A stretch of DNA of 64,000 nucleotides from Larus michahellis (lineage: Eukaryota > Chordata > Aves > Charadriiformes > Laridae): assembly GCF_964199755.1 (NCBI RefSeq), contig NC_133906.1, forward strand, positions 21,885,419 through 21,949,418. The letters are read 5' to 3'. Made by a program: the position numbers and the translations under genes. The notes under the pieces were generated by a model. The model searched no databases. It was given only the letters and a program-made list of their open reading frames with translations, and was not told where the DNA came from. Shown piece by piece: positions 45,601 through 55,830 of this stretch. The stretch's first letter is position 1; every line of letters begins with the position of its first letter.

Positions 45601-48600
45601 CCCTGCCCACCCACGGCTCACTCTGGCCACTGCCCCATGGCACGGCCCCAGGGTGAGAGCAGCGATGCTGGGTGATGCACAGGGTGGTCCCGCAGCCCCC
45701 GTCCCGTGGGTGGGGTGGAGCACGGGTGCTGCTCGTACCTGGAGCTGCTGGACGCGAAACATGTCTGGGGAGGGGGTGGCCAGCATGTCCTCCCCAATCC
45801 AGGCCTGCTTGTCGATGTTCACGGGACTGACTGAGTGGCTGGAGAGGAACTCATCGTAGATCCGCCGTGCCTCCTGGGCCAGCTAGGGGAATGGGGGGGT
45901 CAGGCTGGGACCCGGAGTCCCCTCCTCACTGCTACCCTGTGGGGAGCCCCTGTCTCACCCCACGGAGTCATCCAAGCTCTGAAGGGCTGAGTCCTCCTGG
46001 GACCAGCTCGGTACCTGCACATCAGGACAGGCATCGGACGCAGCCTCCGCCGCCCAGCACCAAGCTCTGGGCACAACACGCCAGTCTCTCCGCAGAGGTA
46101 CAGCCCGAAGTAGGAACTGTCCCCCCGAGCTGTGCGTCTCTGTCCCCACAAGCCCCCGTCTAGCTCCCTGCCCTTGGTCTCTTGTCTTCCCAACAGCATT
46201 CTCCACCCTCTGGCCACCGTGGGCTGGAGAAGCATGTCCTGCTCCGTGGCCTGTGGCTTTCAGATGCACATCGCATCCGTCTCCTTCTGCCTCCTGCAAG
46301 AGACCCCAGCCGCCCGGAACAGGGGTCTGCCAGGACCCTGAGACATACAGGCACAACAGCCACCTTCCCCTCTGCTCACATCCCTCCCAGCAGCTGTAAC
46401 TCAGGCTCAGCCACACCGTGGCTGCAGAGAGGCTGGTACCTGCTGCGTGTCGCTGGCCGGGATCTGCTGGAAGCGCTCGCACGCCTGCCAGAAGTAGACA
46501 TTTTCAGCACTGAACTCCTTCTTGAGGAATTCCTGCGGGGCAGAGATTGCTGCTGGCCTGGATGGCACCGTGGCTGTGGGATGGCTTGGTTGCCGATGAC
46601 CAGGAGCCAACGGTAACAAGGACTGAGGTGTGGGCTGTGGCACTCACAGTGAAGTAGGTGACGGCCACGCGGTCCTGCAGCAGCGTCTCGAAGGATTCGG
46701 CCCAGCTGACCACAGACCCCTGTGTGGAGCCACAGGTGGACGGCGGCCCTGGCAGGCTGTTCACGCTGTGGTTGCTGCCACGGGCCCTGGAGGCGTTTAA
46801 CTCTGAGAGAGAAAAAGGGTGAGTTCTGTCTGCCCCCCAGAGTCACCCCCACCATTGCCAGCAGCCCCTGTATCTGCAGGGAGTTCGTCCGCCCCATCCC
46901 GACGCAAGCCAGCGAGACCTCAGGAAGGGAGCACGAGGAGCTGGTATCACAGCGGCATCCTCGGTGGATCAAGCACCGTGATGCCACAGCTGGCACCGTC
47001 TGGTGTGACAGCCCTCCCTGACAGCCCTTCCTGCCAGCGCCGGCCATCCTCCCCTCCCCGGGGTGTCACCATGACTCCACCTGTGACTCATCTCCCAGGG
47101 GAACAAAGCCAGATGCGTGGGGAAAGCACCCAGCCAGGGAGGGAAAGCAGGGTGGAAAGGGACACAGCCGGCACATGGCGTGAAGGGAAGCTCGGAGGAT
47201 GGGTAGGGGTGCCTGAATTTACCTTCTCCATTCCTCCGGCTATGACAAGGAACAAACCCAGCAACAGGAGGGCACAGAAAGTGTCATCCCTGGCTCCCAA
47301 CCCGGAGGAAACCCTCCCTCGGGGAAACCCAAGATGACCATGCATTCAAATTGAGTCCTTCCATCAAAAAGACGGAAGTTCCCAGGGGCAACCCCAGCTT
47401 TTGAACTGGTTTGGCTGGTGAGCAACCGGCCAAAGAGGGTCATTTGCAAGAGAAGGTAAGGGTACGGAAGCAGGGCTCTCCCAGCAAAGCTGGCAGGAGC
47501 AGAGGCGGCAGCAGGCTGCTGCTTGGCCAGGCTCCCCACCCTTCTCCTGTGCAAAACACGGGGTCACTGCACACAGCCTGCGCGTGCAGGTGGGAACAGC
47601 AGCCCCCGGCACCTCGCGCTGGAAGGATCCTGCAGCGGGACCGAGATGTGGGAATGGGCCGGCTAAGATATCTGGTGCACAATGAGACAGATGGACAGAC
47701 AGACAAACTCCCTCGGGGAACCTGGCGCTGGCTGGTACCCAGGTTCTGCTTGCCCCAGGAAGCCCCTCGGCCCCCAGCTCCCAAGGAAGTCAGCTGAGCA
47801 GCCAGAAGGGAGGGAGAGGCGACACGGGGCTGGGCGGGAGGGATGGTGGGGTATGGCAAGCACAGTGCCCAGCCCAGCACTGCGGGCGCCCGGCCACGCA
47901 CTCGCCCACAGCACAGCCGGTGCTGACACAGGACCTGGCTCTCTGCTGGCTCCTTGCCCCTGGCACCGGGCTGGCTGTGGGCTTCCCCCTCCCCTGAAGA
48001 CAATGCCGGCCTCCTGTCCCAGAGCAAAGAGCAGCCTTACCTCCATCCGACACAGCCGGGCCCTGCGGGGGTGGAGAGAAGAGAGGTGAGAGGGGCCACA
48101 CGGCGCCTGCCAGCCCGGTGGAGCGGTACCTGGGCAGGCGGCAGCGTCAGGGCAAGCCTAGTCCGAACCCAGGAGCAAGGGACACGGGCTGCCGGCAAAC
48201 ACCGCTCTGGTGTTAGTTGCAACTGGGACAGCTGCCCCACGGTAGGAGGCCTCCAAGGCGGGGGCAGCGAGCAGGGATGGGGAGTTACAAGAGGTGCACA
48301 GCTTTTCTCCCACCTCTGGTGCATCTACTGCCCCGAGGGCAGGCCAGCAATTGGGAAAGGGCAGACGCTATCAGATGTAACCCTGCCACCACTGCCCAGG
48401 GAGAAGAGAAGCAGCCTCCCCGGCACAGGAAGAGGAGGGGAGGAGGGGAGGGAAGGAAGGCAACCACAGCCCTAGGCAGGCAAACTGCCTGCTCCCTCCT
48501 TCCTTGGGGCCTGGGGCTACTGAGGGCAGATGGCCAAAAACGAGGACCGGGTCCTGCGAAGGGCAGAGCTCCCAGTGAAGGGCAGAGCAGGACTGGGTGC

Positions 48601-49756
48601 CATGCAGCATCCCCTGGGCCACCCCAGATACCAGCCATGGGGATGCGGTACCCCAGGACCCAAAGCAAGCAGGCAGAGGGGCAGAGCCTCCACAGTCAAA
48701 GCCCAGCCAAGCACTCCCTGCACGGTGTTGCCTCTCATCGCCTGCCTGGGGCCACACTGAAATGGTGCCCTTGACCTGGCTGGCCAGTGCCCCCCACCCT
48801 GCTAGCCCCACGCACCCCAGCCTGCCCTGCACACACCCTGCCTGTCCCCATCCCAGCCCCACACACCCCAGCCCCACTATCCCACCCCTGCCTGTCCCTG
48901 CTACCCCACCCCACACGCCACTGCCGTACCCCTTACCCCAGCCCCACATATCCCAGCCCTGCCTGCTCATACCCCAGCCCCACACACCCCTATGTTGTCA
49001 TCTACTTGGTCTTCTCCAGCATCCCCGTTGCCCACACCCAATTAGCTCTGCCCTGCCTGTGCCACCCAGTCCCACGCACCCCAGCACTGCTGACTCCTGT
49101 TTACCCCAGCCCTGTACACCACTGCATGCCCGTTACCCCAGTGCCGTACAGCCCCACTTACATCGCTGTCTCACAGACCCCTGCCTTCTCATTACCCAGC
49201 CCCATATGTCCCTGCCTGCCTGTTACCCAGCCCCATACACTGTTGCCTGCCCAGGCCACTGTGGCCTGCCCTCTACGTCTCTGCCTGCTGTGGATGCCCA
49301 AGGCCCATACACCCCTGTCTGCACATCACCCAGCCTCACATCCCCCCGCCTGCCTGTTATCCGCCTCACACCCCCCTGCCTGCCTGGTACCTGGCCACAT
49401 ACATCCCTCTGCCTGCCCGTCACCCACCCCACCGCCCCCCGCCTGCCCGGTACCCAGCCCCACACCCCCCTGCCTGTTACCTACCCCCGTGCATCCCTCT
49501 GCCTGCCTGATACTCAGACACGCACCCCTGCCTGCCCGCTATCTGCCCCACACCCCCCTGCCTGCCCACTACCTGGCCCCATACATCCGTCTGTCTGCCC
49601 GGTATCCGCTCCACACCCCGCCGCCTGCCCGGTGCCCAGCCCCGCGCCGTGCCGCCGGGCGGGGCCGCCCCGGGGGATGGGTCCGGCGCCCCGGTCCGGT
49701 CCGGGACTCACCATGCGGCCGTTGTGGACCAGCAGCAGCTTGGCCTTGCCCTGCAT
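42659..49756 (-). CDS. RGS14: regulator of G-protein signalling 14
   Basis: RGS14 joins Galpha-i GAP activity, Ras/Rap binding and GoLoco binding of Galpha-i-GDP, and in brain limits CA2 plasticity. Fifteen coding exons (minus): 49712-49756, 48041-48062, 46648-46802, 46440-46532, 45739-45882, 45421-45570, 45112-45232, 44898-45022, 44618-44821, 44436-44512, 44154-44280, 43732-43813, 43506-43564, 43175-43289, 42659-42894. They give 584 residues; human has 566. The RGS domain spans about 58-177 ([20 protein letters not shown]). Tandem Ras-binding domains span about 304-447 ([37 protein letters not shown]). The GoLoco motif near 507-541 has the DQR triad (ANDQRGLL). A 22-nt microexon encodes GPAVSDG. 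The tail after the GoLoco motif differs from mammals. Confidence 0.94.
48780..49640 (+). repeat. degenerate minisatellite in RGS14 intron 1
   Basis: About 860 bases of imperfect tandem units with the core CCTGCCTGCC and CCAGCCCCACACACC, spaced roughly 25-50 bases. It ends next to the RGS14 first exon and produces long stop-free frames. Confidence 0.8.
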
Positions 49757-50010
49757 GCCTGGCACCGCCCGGCCCAGCGCGCTACGGGCGCGGCCCGCGG
49801 CCCCGCAGCATCCCCGGCCGGCGGCGCGGCGCGGCTCCCCCGGCCCGGCCCGGCGCTCCCCGGCACTACCGCTTTCGGCTGCCACAGGAAGTGTCGCCAA
49901 GGGAACCGAGACCGCAGCGGGGGGAGCGGAGCCGCCCTCCCGCCCCGCGCCGCCGCCGCCACCGGCCCCGGCCCCGCCCCGCCGGGCACCGGCACCGGCT
50001 GCGGGCCAGG
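49620..50010. promoter_or_regulatory. RGS14: CpG island at the RGS14 first exon
   Basis: Dense CpG over the RGS14 start codon (49756) and about 250 bases upstream, without a TATA box. It could also act toward the ARL3-like gene on the other strand. Confidence 0.75.
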
Positions 50011-50019
50011 AAGCGCCGC

Positions 50020-50330
50020 GGCCCCATCCCCATCCCGGTCCTCATCCCTAACCCCGTCTCCATCCGCATCTGTGACCCCATCCCAACCCCGTCCCCATCC
50101 CGATCCCCATCCTTCTCCCTGTCTCCATCTGCATCTGTGACTCCATCCCCATCTGTATCCCTGTTTCCATCTGCATCTACATCCCCGTCCCCATCCCAAT
50201 CCCTGTCCCCGTCCCCATCCCCATCTGAATCCCCATCCCAGTCCCTGTCCCCATCCCCATCCCCATCATCATCTGAATCCCCCATCCCCATCCCAATCCC
50301 TGTCCCCATCCCCATCTGAATCCCTTCCCC
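50020..50330 (+). repeat. ATCCCC hexamer-based satellite upstream of RGS14
   Basis: A tract of about 310 bases built from CCCCATCCCCATCTGAATCC and CCGTCC/CCTGTC variants, with a higher-order unit of about 40-60 bases marked by ATCTGAATCC. Confidence 0.9.
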
Positions 50331-50339
50331 ATCGCCACC

Positions 50340-52092
50340 CCAGTCAGTCCCCATCACCAGCACGGTCTGTGCCACCTTGCGGTCACCACCCCCCCACCAC
50401 CACTCCCAGCAGCCTGGGCAGCCCCAGGTGACTCCTCCTGGGCATCACATCACCCCAGGGAAAGGGGGTGCAGGGGCAGGGGGGCATCAGCACACCAACG
50501 CCCCCTTCCACCACCCTGGTCACGCAGCGGTGGGTCTGGGGGTGGTCCCCAGGGCTGTGCTGCTGCTGCTGCTGGTCCTGTTAGCGACTGGTGTTCGTGG
50601 AGAGCTGCCTGCACCGTGGAGGCCGGCAGAGCCTGGCAGAGAGGAGTGGTGGACGTGCAGCTTGGAGTCACCAAACTGATGCCTAAGCAGTTTTGCCCAT
50701 CTCCTAGGTCGGGGTTCCATGTTGATCAGCAACCACAAACCAGTCAAGGATATTTTAGGATATTTGTTAGGAAATATAAGTAAGTAACAGTTACAGGATA
50801 AACCGCAGAGCACCATGGCAACCCACTCATGGAAATGCTAATAACTGGGACGTAAGGTGGGTGATTAACCTATCAAAAGCAGAACCCTAACATTAAGTTG
50901 GGTGCAGATCTATGCAGAGAAAAATGAAGTGTTCCCACCACGAAAATGCACAAAAGCAGAGCGGCATTAGCAGCCGCAGCCCTGGCAGGGTCTCTGGGCA
51001 CGGGGGAGCGGAGGGTGGCCCCTGCTGCTGCCCCCCGGCCCCCTGCGGCAGCACAGAGCAGCAGTGGGGTGGGGGGCGATCGTGCTTCTCCCCTTCCCTT
51101 TGTCAGAGCGTAGCTGTGTTGTTTGGCTTGGCTTTGCAACAGGAGTTATAAATAAAAATGTCTCACCGAGAGTGCGTGACTCACGGTCCTCACCACAAGG
51201 ATAACCTCTCTGCTAGGAAACCTGATCCGAGGACCGAACTGCAGCATGCAAGAATCAAAGACATTGCGTAATTAATATATTTCATCCAAATGGCGAACGG
51301 ATGAGCCCCTCATCCCACCTAGGCAGGGGTGGGCTGCTGGGAAAGGAGCCTGTGTCCCTCTGGACCCCTGTCCTCTGCCACCCCCAACCTCCGGCTGCCC
51401 AGGACCTGCTCTGGGGCCCAGTGGTTTCCCTCGGATGGCAGCGGGGAGCTGGGGCAGTGGCTGACGTGGCCTCGAGCAGCTCCAGCCTCAGCGTTACCTC
51501 CTGCCACCCTCTGAGGGAGCAGCTTGTGGGTGCTGGTGTCACCTTGCCCTGATCGGGCAGGGTGGGACGTGGGGATGCACTGAGGCATCACCCCTCGCAC
51601 GGAGGACTGTGTCAGCCCTGTGCACCGGGACACGACCATGCCTGTGGTCTGCCCCTGCTGCCTGGAGGCTGGGGCTGCGGTGCCTCTCCCAGTATCACAT
51701 GCCAGCTGCACAGCTCCGTCCCACTGCCATGGTCTGCCCGCGATGATGCCCACAGTGCCTGGGTACCGCATCCTCCCGCTGTGCTGCCTTCCCCGAACCG
51801 GAGGCTGGCCCCGCGGGGAGAGGGATGCCCTGTGCCCCAGTGCCCCAGCCTGGCGGGACCTGGTTTATCCCGGGGGTAGGCGACGGCGGAGCGACAGCTG
51901 GCTGGGGGATTTGCCGAGGGCATTATTTAATGCTGTGGGTAAATGGAGAAACAGCAGCTAATTCTGGAGCCCATAATCCTCTTCCTCCCCTGGGGATGGG
52001 GAGCGTGCCGGTTACACAGCCGCCGGCGGGCCCTGGGGACAAGCCCCTGGCAGCTCCCCAGGCGTGCCACAGGACGGAGTGACTCCCAGACC
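50340..52092. other. intergenic, RGS14 to the ARL3-like gene (head-to-head)
   Basis: No exon recognised. Base composition changes sharply: 50690-50960 and 51120-51300 are A/T-rich within an otherwise GC-rich region. TTATAAATA at about 51145 on the plus strand could serve as a TATA box or be part of an old element. Confidence 0.45.
50690..51300 (+). mobile_element. possible old LTR-type fragment (weak)
   Basis: A compositional island with TATAAATAAAA followed by a GT/C-rich stretch and an A/T-rich end. This layout recalls a decayed solo LTR, but no family is recognised, no paired repeat or coding part is seen, and the ends are uncertain. Confidence 0.2.
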
Positions 52093-54176
52093 ATGGGTGA
52101 TGTGCAGAAGGTAAGCGGAGTACGGTGACATCCCGCCGGCACCAGGGTGCTGGCACCAGCTGCCGGCAGCAGTGTCAAGCAGCCTGGCAGAGCAAGACCA
52201 GGATGTACCCTGGGCTTGTCCCCCCAGCACACCCAGGAGCTGGCAAGGCTCCCCGGGCAGGGACAGCACACCTGGGGGTGGGGACTGGGTCTGGACAGAT
52301 CTGCCGTGGGGCTACCCTGAGCCCAGACGCTTTGGGAGCCAAGCCCTGGAGCTCACTCAGGCCATAGCCACAGGGTACCCATGGCCAACAGTGCGCCCAG
52401 CTCCTCCCTCCAAAATAAGGGTGCTGTGCAGTGACCCGGCACCCCACAGGACTCCCCCAGCACCCCGCGCCCCCAGGGGCTGCTCTCTGTCATCCAGAGG
52501 CTGAAGGGCTCCCCGGAGCAGGAGCTCCGCATTGTCCTGCTGGGGCTGGACAACGCCGGGAAGACCACGCTGCTGAAATGCCTGGCGTCCGAGGAGGTCA
52601 GCACCATCACACCCACCCAGGTAGGTGTTGCTGGGGGCCACGGGCAGTGGAATGTGGCAGGTCCTACCCTCCCCTTGAGTGATGCCGGGGTTTGCGTCCT
52701 CGTGCAGGGCTTCAACATAAAGAGCGTCCACTCGCACGGCTTCAAGCTGAATGTCTGGGATATCGGGGGGCAGCGCTCCATCCGCCCGTACTGGAAGAAG
52801 TATCTGGGCAGCACTGACCTGCTGGTGAGTGGGGCGGCTGCCCGCAGCCCCCCTCAGCCCCATGCGTGGAGAGCCGTGCCCTCTTCGCGGGGCCCTGTAC
52901 CCCAGCAGAGGTGTGCAGCCCCTGCAGAAGGCAGAGCGCTGTGCAGCTGAGTGAGGAGGAGCCATTGACTGTCCCTTTTGTCCCCATGGCAGATTTATGT
53001 CATTGACAGTGCAGACCAGAAGCGCTTCGAGGAGACAGGGCAGGTACGAGGGGTCCGGTGGGGGGTGGCTGTGGGGTCCTGGGGCTCGGACCCATCTGGC
53101 ACCAGCTCTCTGAGGAGTGGAGGGGGGAGGGAGGCTGCTCTCTACCAAGCAGCAACGCTACTGCGGGGGCCAAGCTGCCCCCAGAGCTACATGGGAATGG
53201 CTCATGATCAGAGACTCAGCACGCAGAGGCACCTCACCGCATGGCAGATCCATGCCCAGCAGCTCCCTCGGAGTAGGGTGTGATGCCCCTCAAGTACCCG
53301 ACATGGGGGTGGCTCTGCCCCTGGTGAGAGTGACCCCTCGATCGCCAGCCCTTGTCCCACCTCCCCAGCGCCAGGTTAGCGATACAACCAAGCAAAGGTT
53401 TACGAGTAGCGAATTCTGAGTTACAAACCCTGGGAATGAAGCTGGAGAGGGGAAGGTGAGACTCCGAGTGCCAGTCTTGGCTGTACCGGCACCAGACGGC
53501 GGTGTGGGTGTGCCAGACAGCACAGAGCTGACAGCAGCCTCCTGTAGCTGCCCTTTGCCCAAGGCTCTCGGTGCTGGGAGCACTTCAGCCCTCAGGTGGT
53601 ACAGTGTGCAGCTCCTGCGCTTTCTGCAGGTAAGATGGAGCTTCAGGGGTGCATCTCTCCCTTGGGATGTCAAGACCTCATGGCTTCTTTGGCTGTAATA
53701 AGAGAACCACAGAGAGGGGAGTGAGGCACTTTGGGGGGCTGAGGTGCCTCCGCCCGCCCTGGGCAGCTCAGCCAAGCAGCGCAGCAGCTCCATGGAGGAG
53801 AGCAGCAGTGGGAAGCAGCCCTGGGAGATGGTTCTCTCTTGGCAGGAGCTGGCAGAGCTCACCGAGGAGGAATCCCTCGCAGGGGTCCCGCTGCTGGTGT
53901 TTGCCAACAAGCAGGACCTAGTGACTGCAGCACCTGCAGCCGAAATCGCAGAAGGGCTGAGCCTCCACACCTACCGGGACCGGGAATGGCAGATCCAGGC
54001 CTGCTCAGCCTTGTCTGGGGAAGGAGTGCAGGTAGAGATGGGGGCCTGCGGGCTCTGCAGAGGCGAGAGAGGACCCGAGGACCTGCCATGCTCTTGGGGC
54101 TGTGCTCATGTCTCTCTCTTCCCTCCAGGATGGGATGAACTGGATTTCCAGCCAGATCATGAATAGGAAGAAGTGA
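52093..54176 (+). CDS. ARL3-like small GTPase (ARL3 paralogue)
   Basis: Arf-family GTPase closest to ARL3, which releases lipidated cargo from UNC119 and PDE6D, chiefly in cilia. Six exons: 52093-52110, 52450-52620, 52708-52824, 52993-53043, 53846-54031, 54129-54176. They give 196 residues; ARL3 has 182. All nucleotide motifs are intact: GLDNAGKTT (P-loop), ITPTQG (switch I threonine), WDIGGQR (switch II), NKQD and CSA. The stretches [28 protein letters not shown] and [12 protein letters not shown] are nearly ARL3. The N-terminus is odd: [15 protein letters not shown] precedes [11 protein letters not shown], the equivalent of the ARL3 terminal helix. Exon 1 (six codons) is the least certain part. 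It lies head-to-head with RGS14 and upstream of LMAN2. It looks functional. Confidence 0.9.
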
Positions 54177-55078
54177 GAGCTGTGAAGTGCCAGACTGGAC
54201 TGAGCTGCAGGTCCCTAAGCCATGGCCAGCCCCCTTGATCCCTAGACTCCCCCAAGGGCTTGGCTGGGCCCTGAGCCTCAGACTGCTGTGCTCAGATGGG
54301 CTTCCCACCCAATCTTTCACTAATCAGTCGGCTTCCCCTCTTCCTGCCTTCTGGGCTTCCATGAGCTCCTCATACCCCCTGACCCTCCTGCAGCCCCGGT
54401 GCTGTTGGAGTGGAGCACGTGTCCCACTGTGTCAAGGGCTTGCACACCTCCAGAACGAGAACCCACTCAGGACTTGTCCATCCACACTGCTGGCACACCC
54501 TGTGGAGGCTGCTGCAATACACACAGGGCATCCCACCACAGCACTGGCTACACCCTCAGGCATGGCACATCCAGCCAGCCAAATGGTGTGTATTCCCCTC
54601 TGCTCCTGTAGGATGGGACTGGTGCTGCCCCAGCCATGATGGCTGGCTCGGGAAGGCCTCGGTTTTGTATCTTTTGCTGTCTGGAGGAACTTCCACGTGT
54701 GCACAGGATCTGGGACAAGCATAAAGACACAGGGAAGACTTGGCCTTGCAGTCAGGTCCCCAGCGGGGGGCTGTCCCCACCAATGGAGGGGTGTCATTGC
54801 CTGCTGACAGCCTTGGTTGCAGCCACGCTGTGCGTGCCACTGAGAGGAGCTGCTCTGCAAGAGCCTCTGGGAAGCGCGTTGCCCTGAATGCACCTGAGCT
54901 GGGGCTTCTGTCACTCTGCTGAAGATGCCCACCGCGAGGGCTGGAAGATGCACCTCCCTGGCCTCCATAGCTGCCGTGGATGAGCGCCCGCGACACTGGG
55001 GTTGGGTGGGAGACAAGCCGCAGCGGGGCTGGGGCCCTCCTGCTGTGCCAGGCGCTGGGCTGCAGCCCTGCGGCCCTC

Positions 55079-55084
55079 AATAAA
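55079..55084 (+). terminator. polyadenylation signal of the ARL3-like gene
   Basis: AATAAA about 900 bases after the stop codon, closing a 3' UTR with no other gene in it. Confidence 0.8.
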
Positions 55085-55129
55085 GCTGCCTGTGACCTCC
55101 GCAATGCCTCGGCCAGTCCTTCCAGCGGT

Positions 55130-55830
55130 GCTGGGGCAGCGCTGCTCCCCGCCCCACCGCTCCGCGGCCCGGCGAGGCCTGCGGGGCCCCGGGCCGGGGC
55201 CGTTCCCGGGGCCAGGGCCGGGGCCGGGGCCGGGGCCGAGGTCCGTCCCGAAGGCCTGGCGCCATCTTGTGTGCCGTTGTCATGGCGACGGGCCGCCGTC
55301 CGCGGCCGCCGCCTCAGCGCCTCCGGAGCGGGTCACGTGTCCCGCGGGCGGCACGAGCCGCGCACTTGACTGGCACGAGGGGGGGACGCGGCCTACAGCT
55401 CCCGGCATGCCACGCGCCGCCGCGCCCGCGCAGTGCACGCCGGGAGGCGCCTGGCCGCTCCGCCCCCCTCCCCACCGCCCGCCCGAAGCAGGGCTGGAGC
55501 TGTGCGCTCTCCCGGCCCCGCCCCCTTCTCCGCCATAGGCGGGCAGGGGTGACGCATGCCCGCGGAGGCGGGAGCGCGGTGGCGTAGGGAGTTCTGATTG
55601 GCGGCGCGGGCTGCCGTTCCCGGAGGGGGGCGGGGGCGGGAGCGGCGCGCCGGAAGGCGGAAGGGGAGCATGGCGGCGGGTGCGGGCGGGCTGCTGGCGG
55701 CGACCGCGCTGCTGTTGGCGGTGGCCGGGCCGCGCCCGGCACCCGCCGAGCTCACGGACGGCAACAGCGAGCACCTGAAGCGGGAGCACTCCCTGATGAA
55801 GCCGTATCAGGGTGAGCGCAGGGCCGGACC
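55130..55830. promoter_or_regulatory. LMAN2: CpG island and promoter of LMAN2
   Basis: Very CpG-rich sequence up to and over the LMAN2 start codon, TATA-less, with an ATTGG box near 55596 and a GCCATCTTG (YY1-type) motif at 55261. An imperfect RFX X-box (GTTGTC-AT-GGCGAC) lies at 55276-55289. Confidence 0.75.

Noticed and set aside
48597-50319. Plus-strand frames of about 500 codons upstream of RGS14
   Set aside because: Built from the CCTGCCTGCC and ATCCCC tandem repeats; the product is Pro/Ser/His low complexity.
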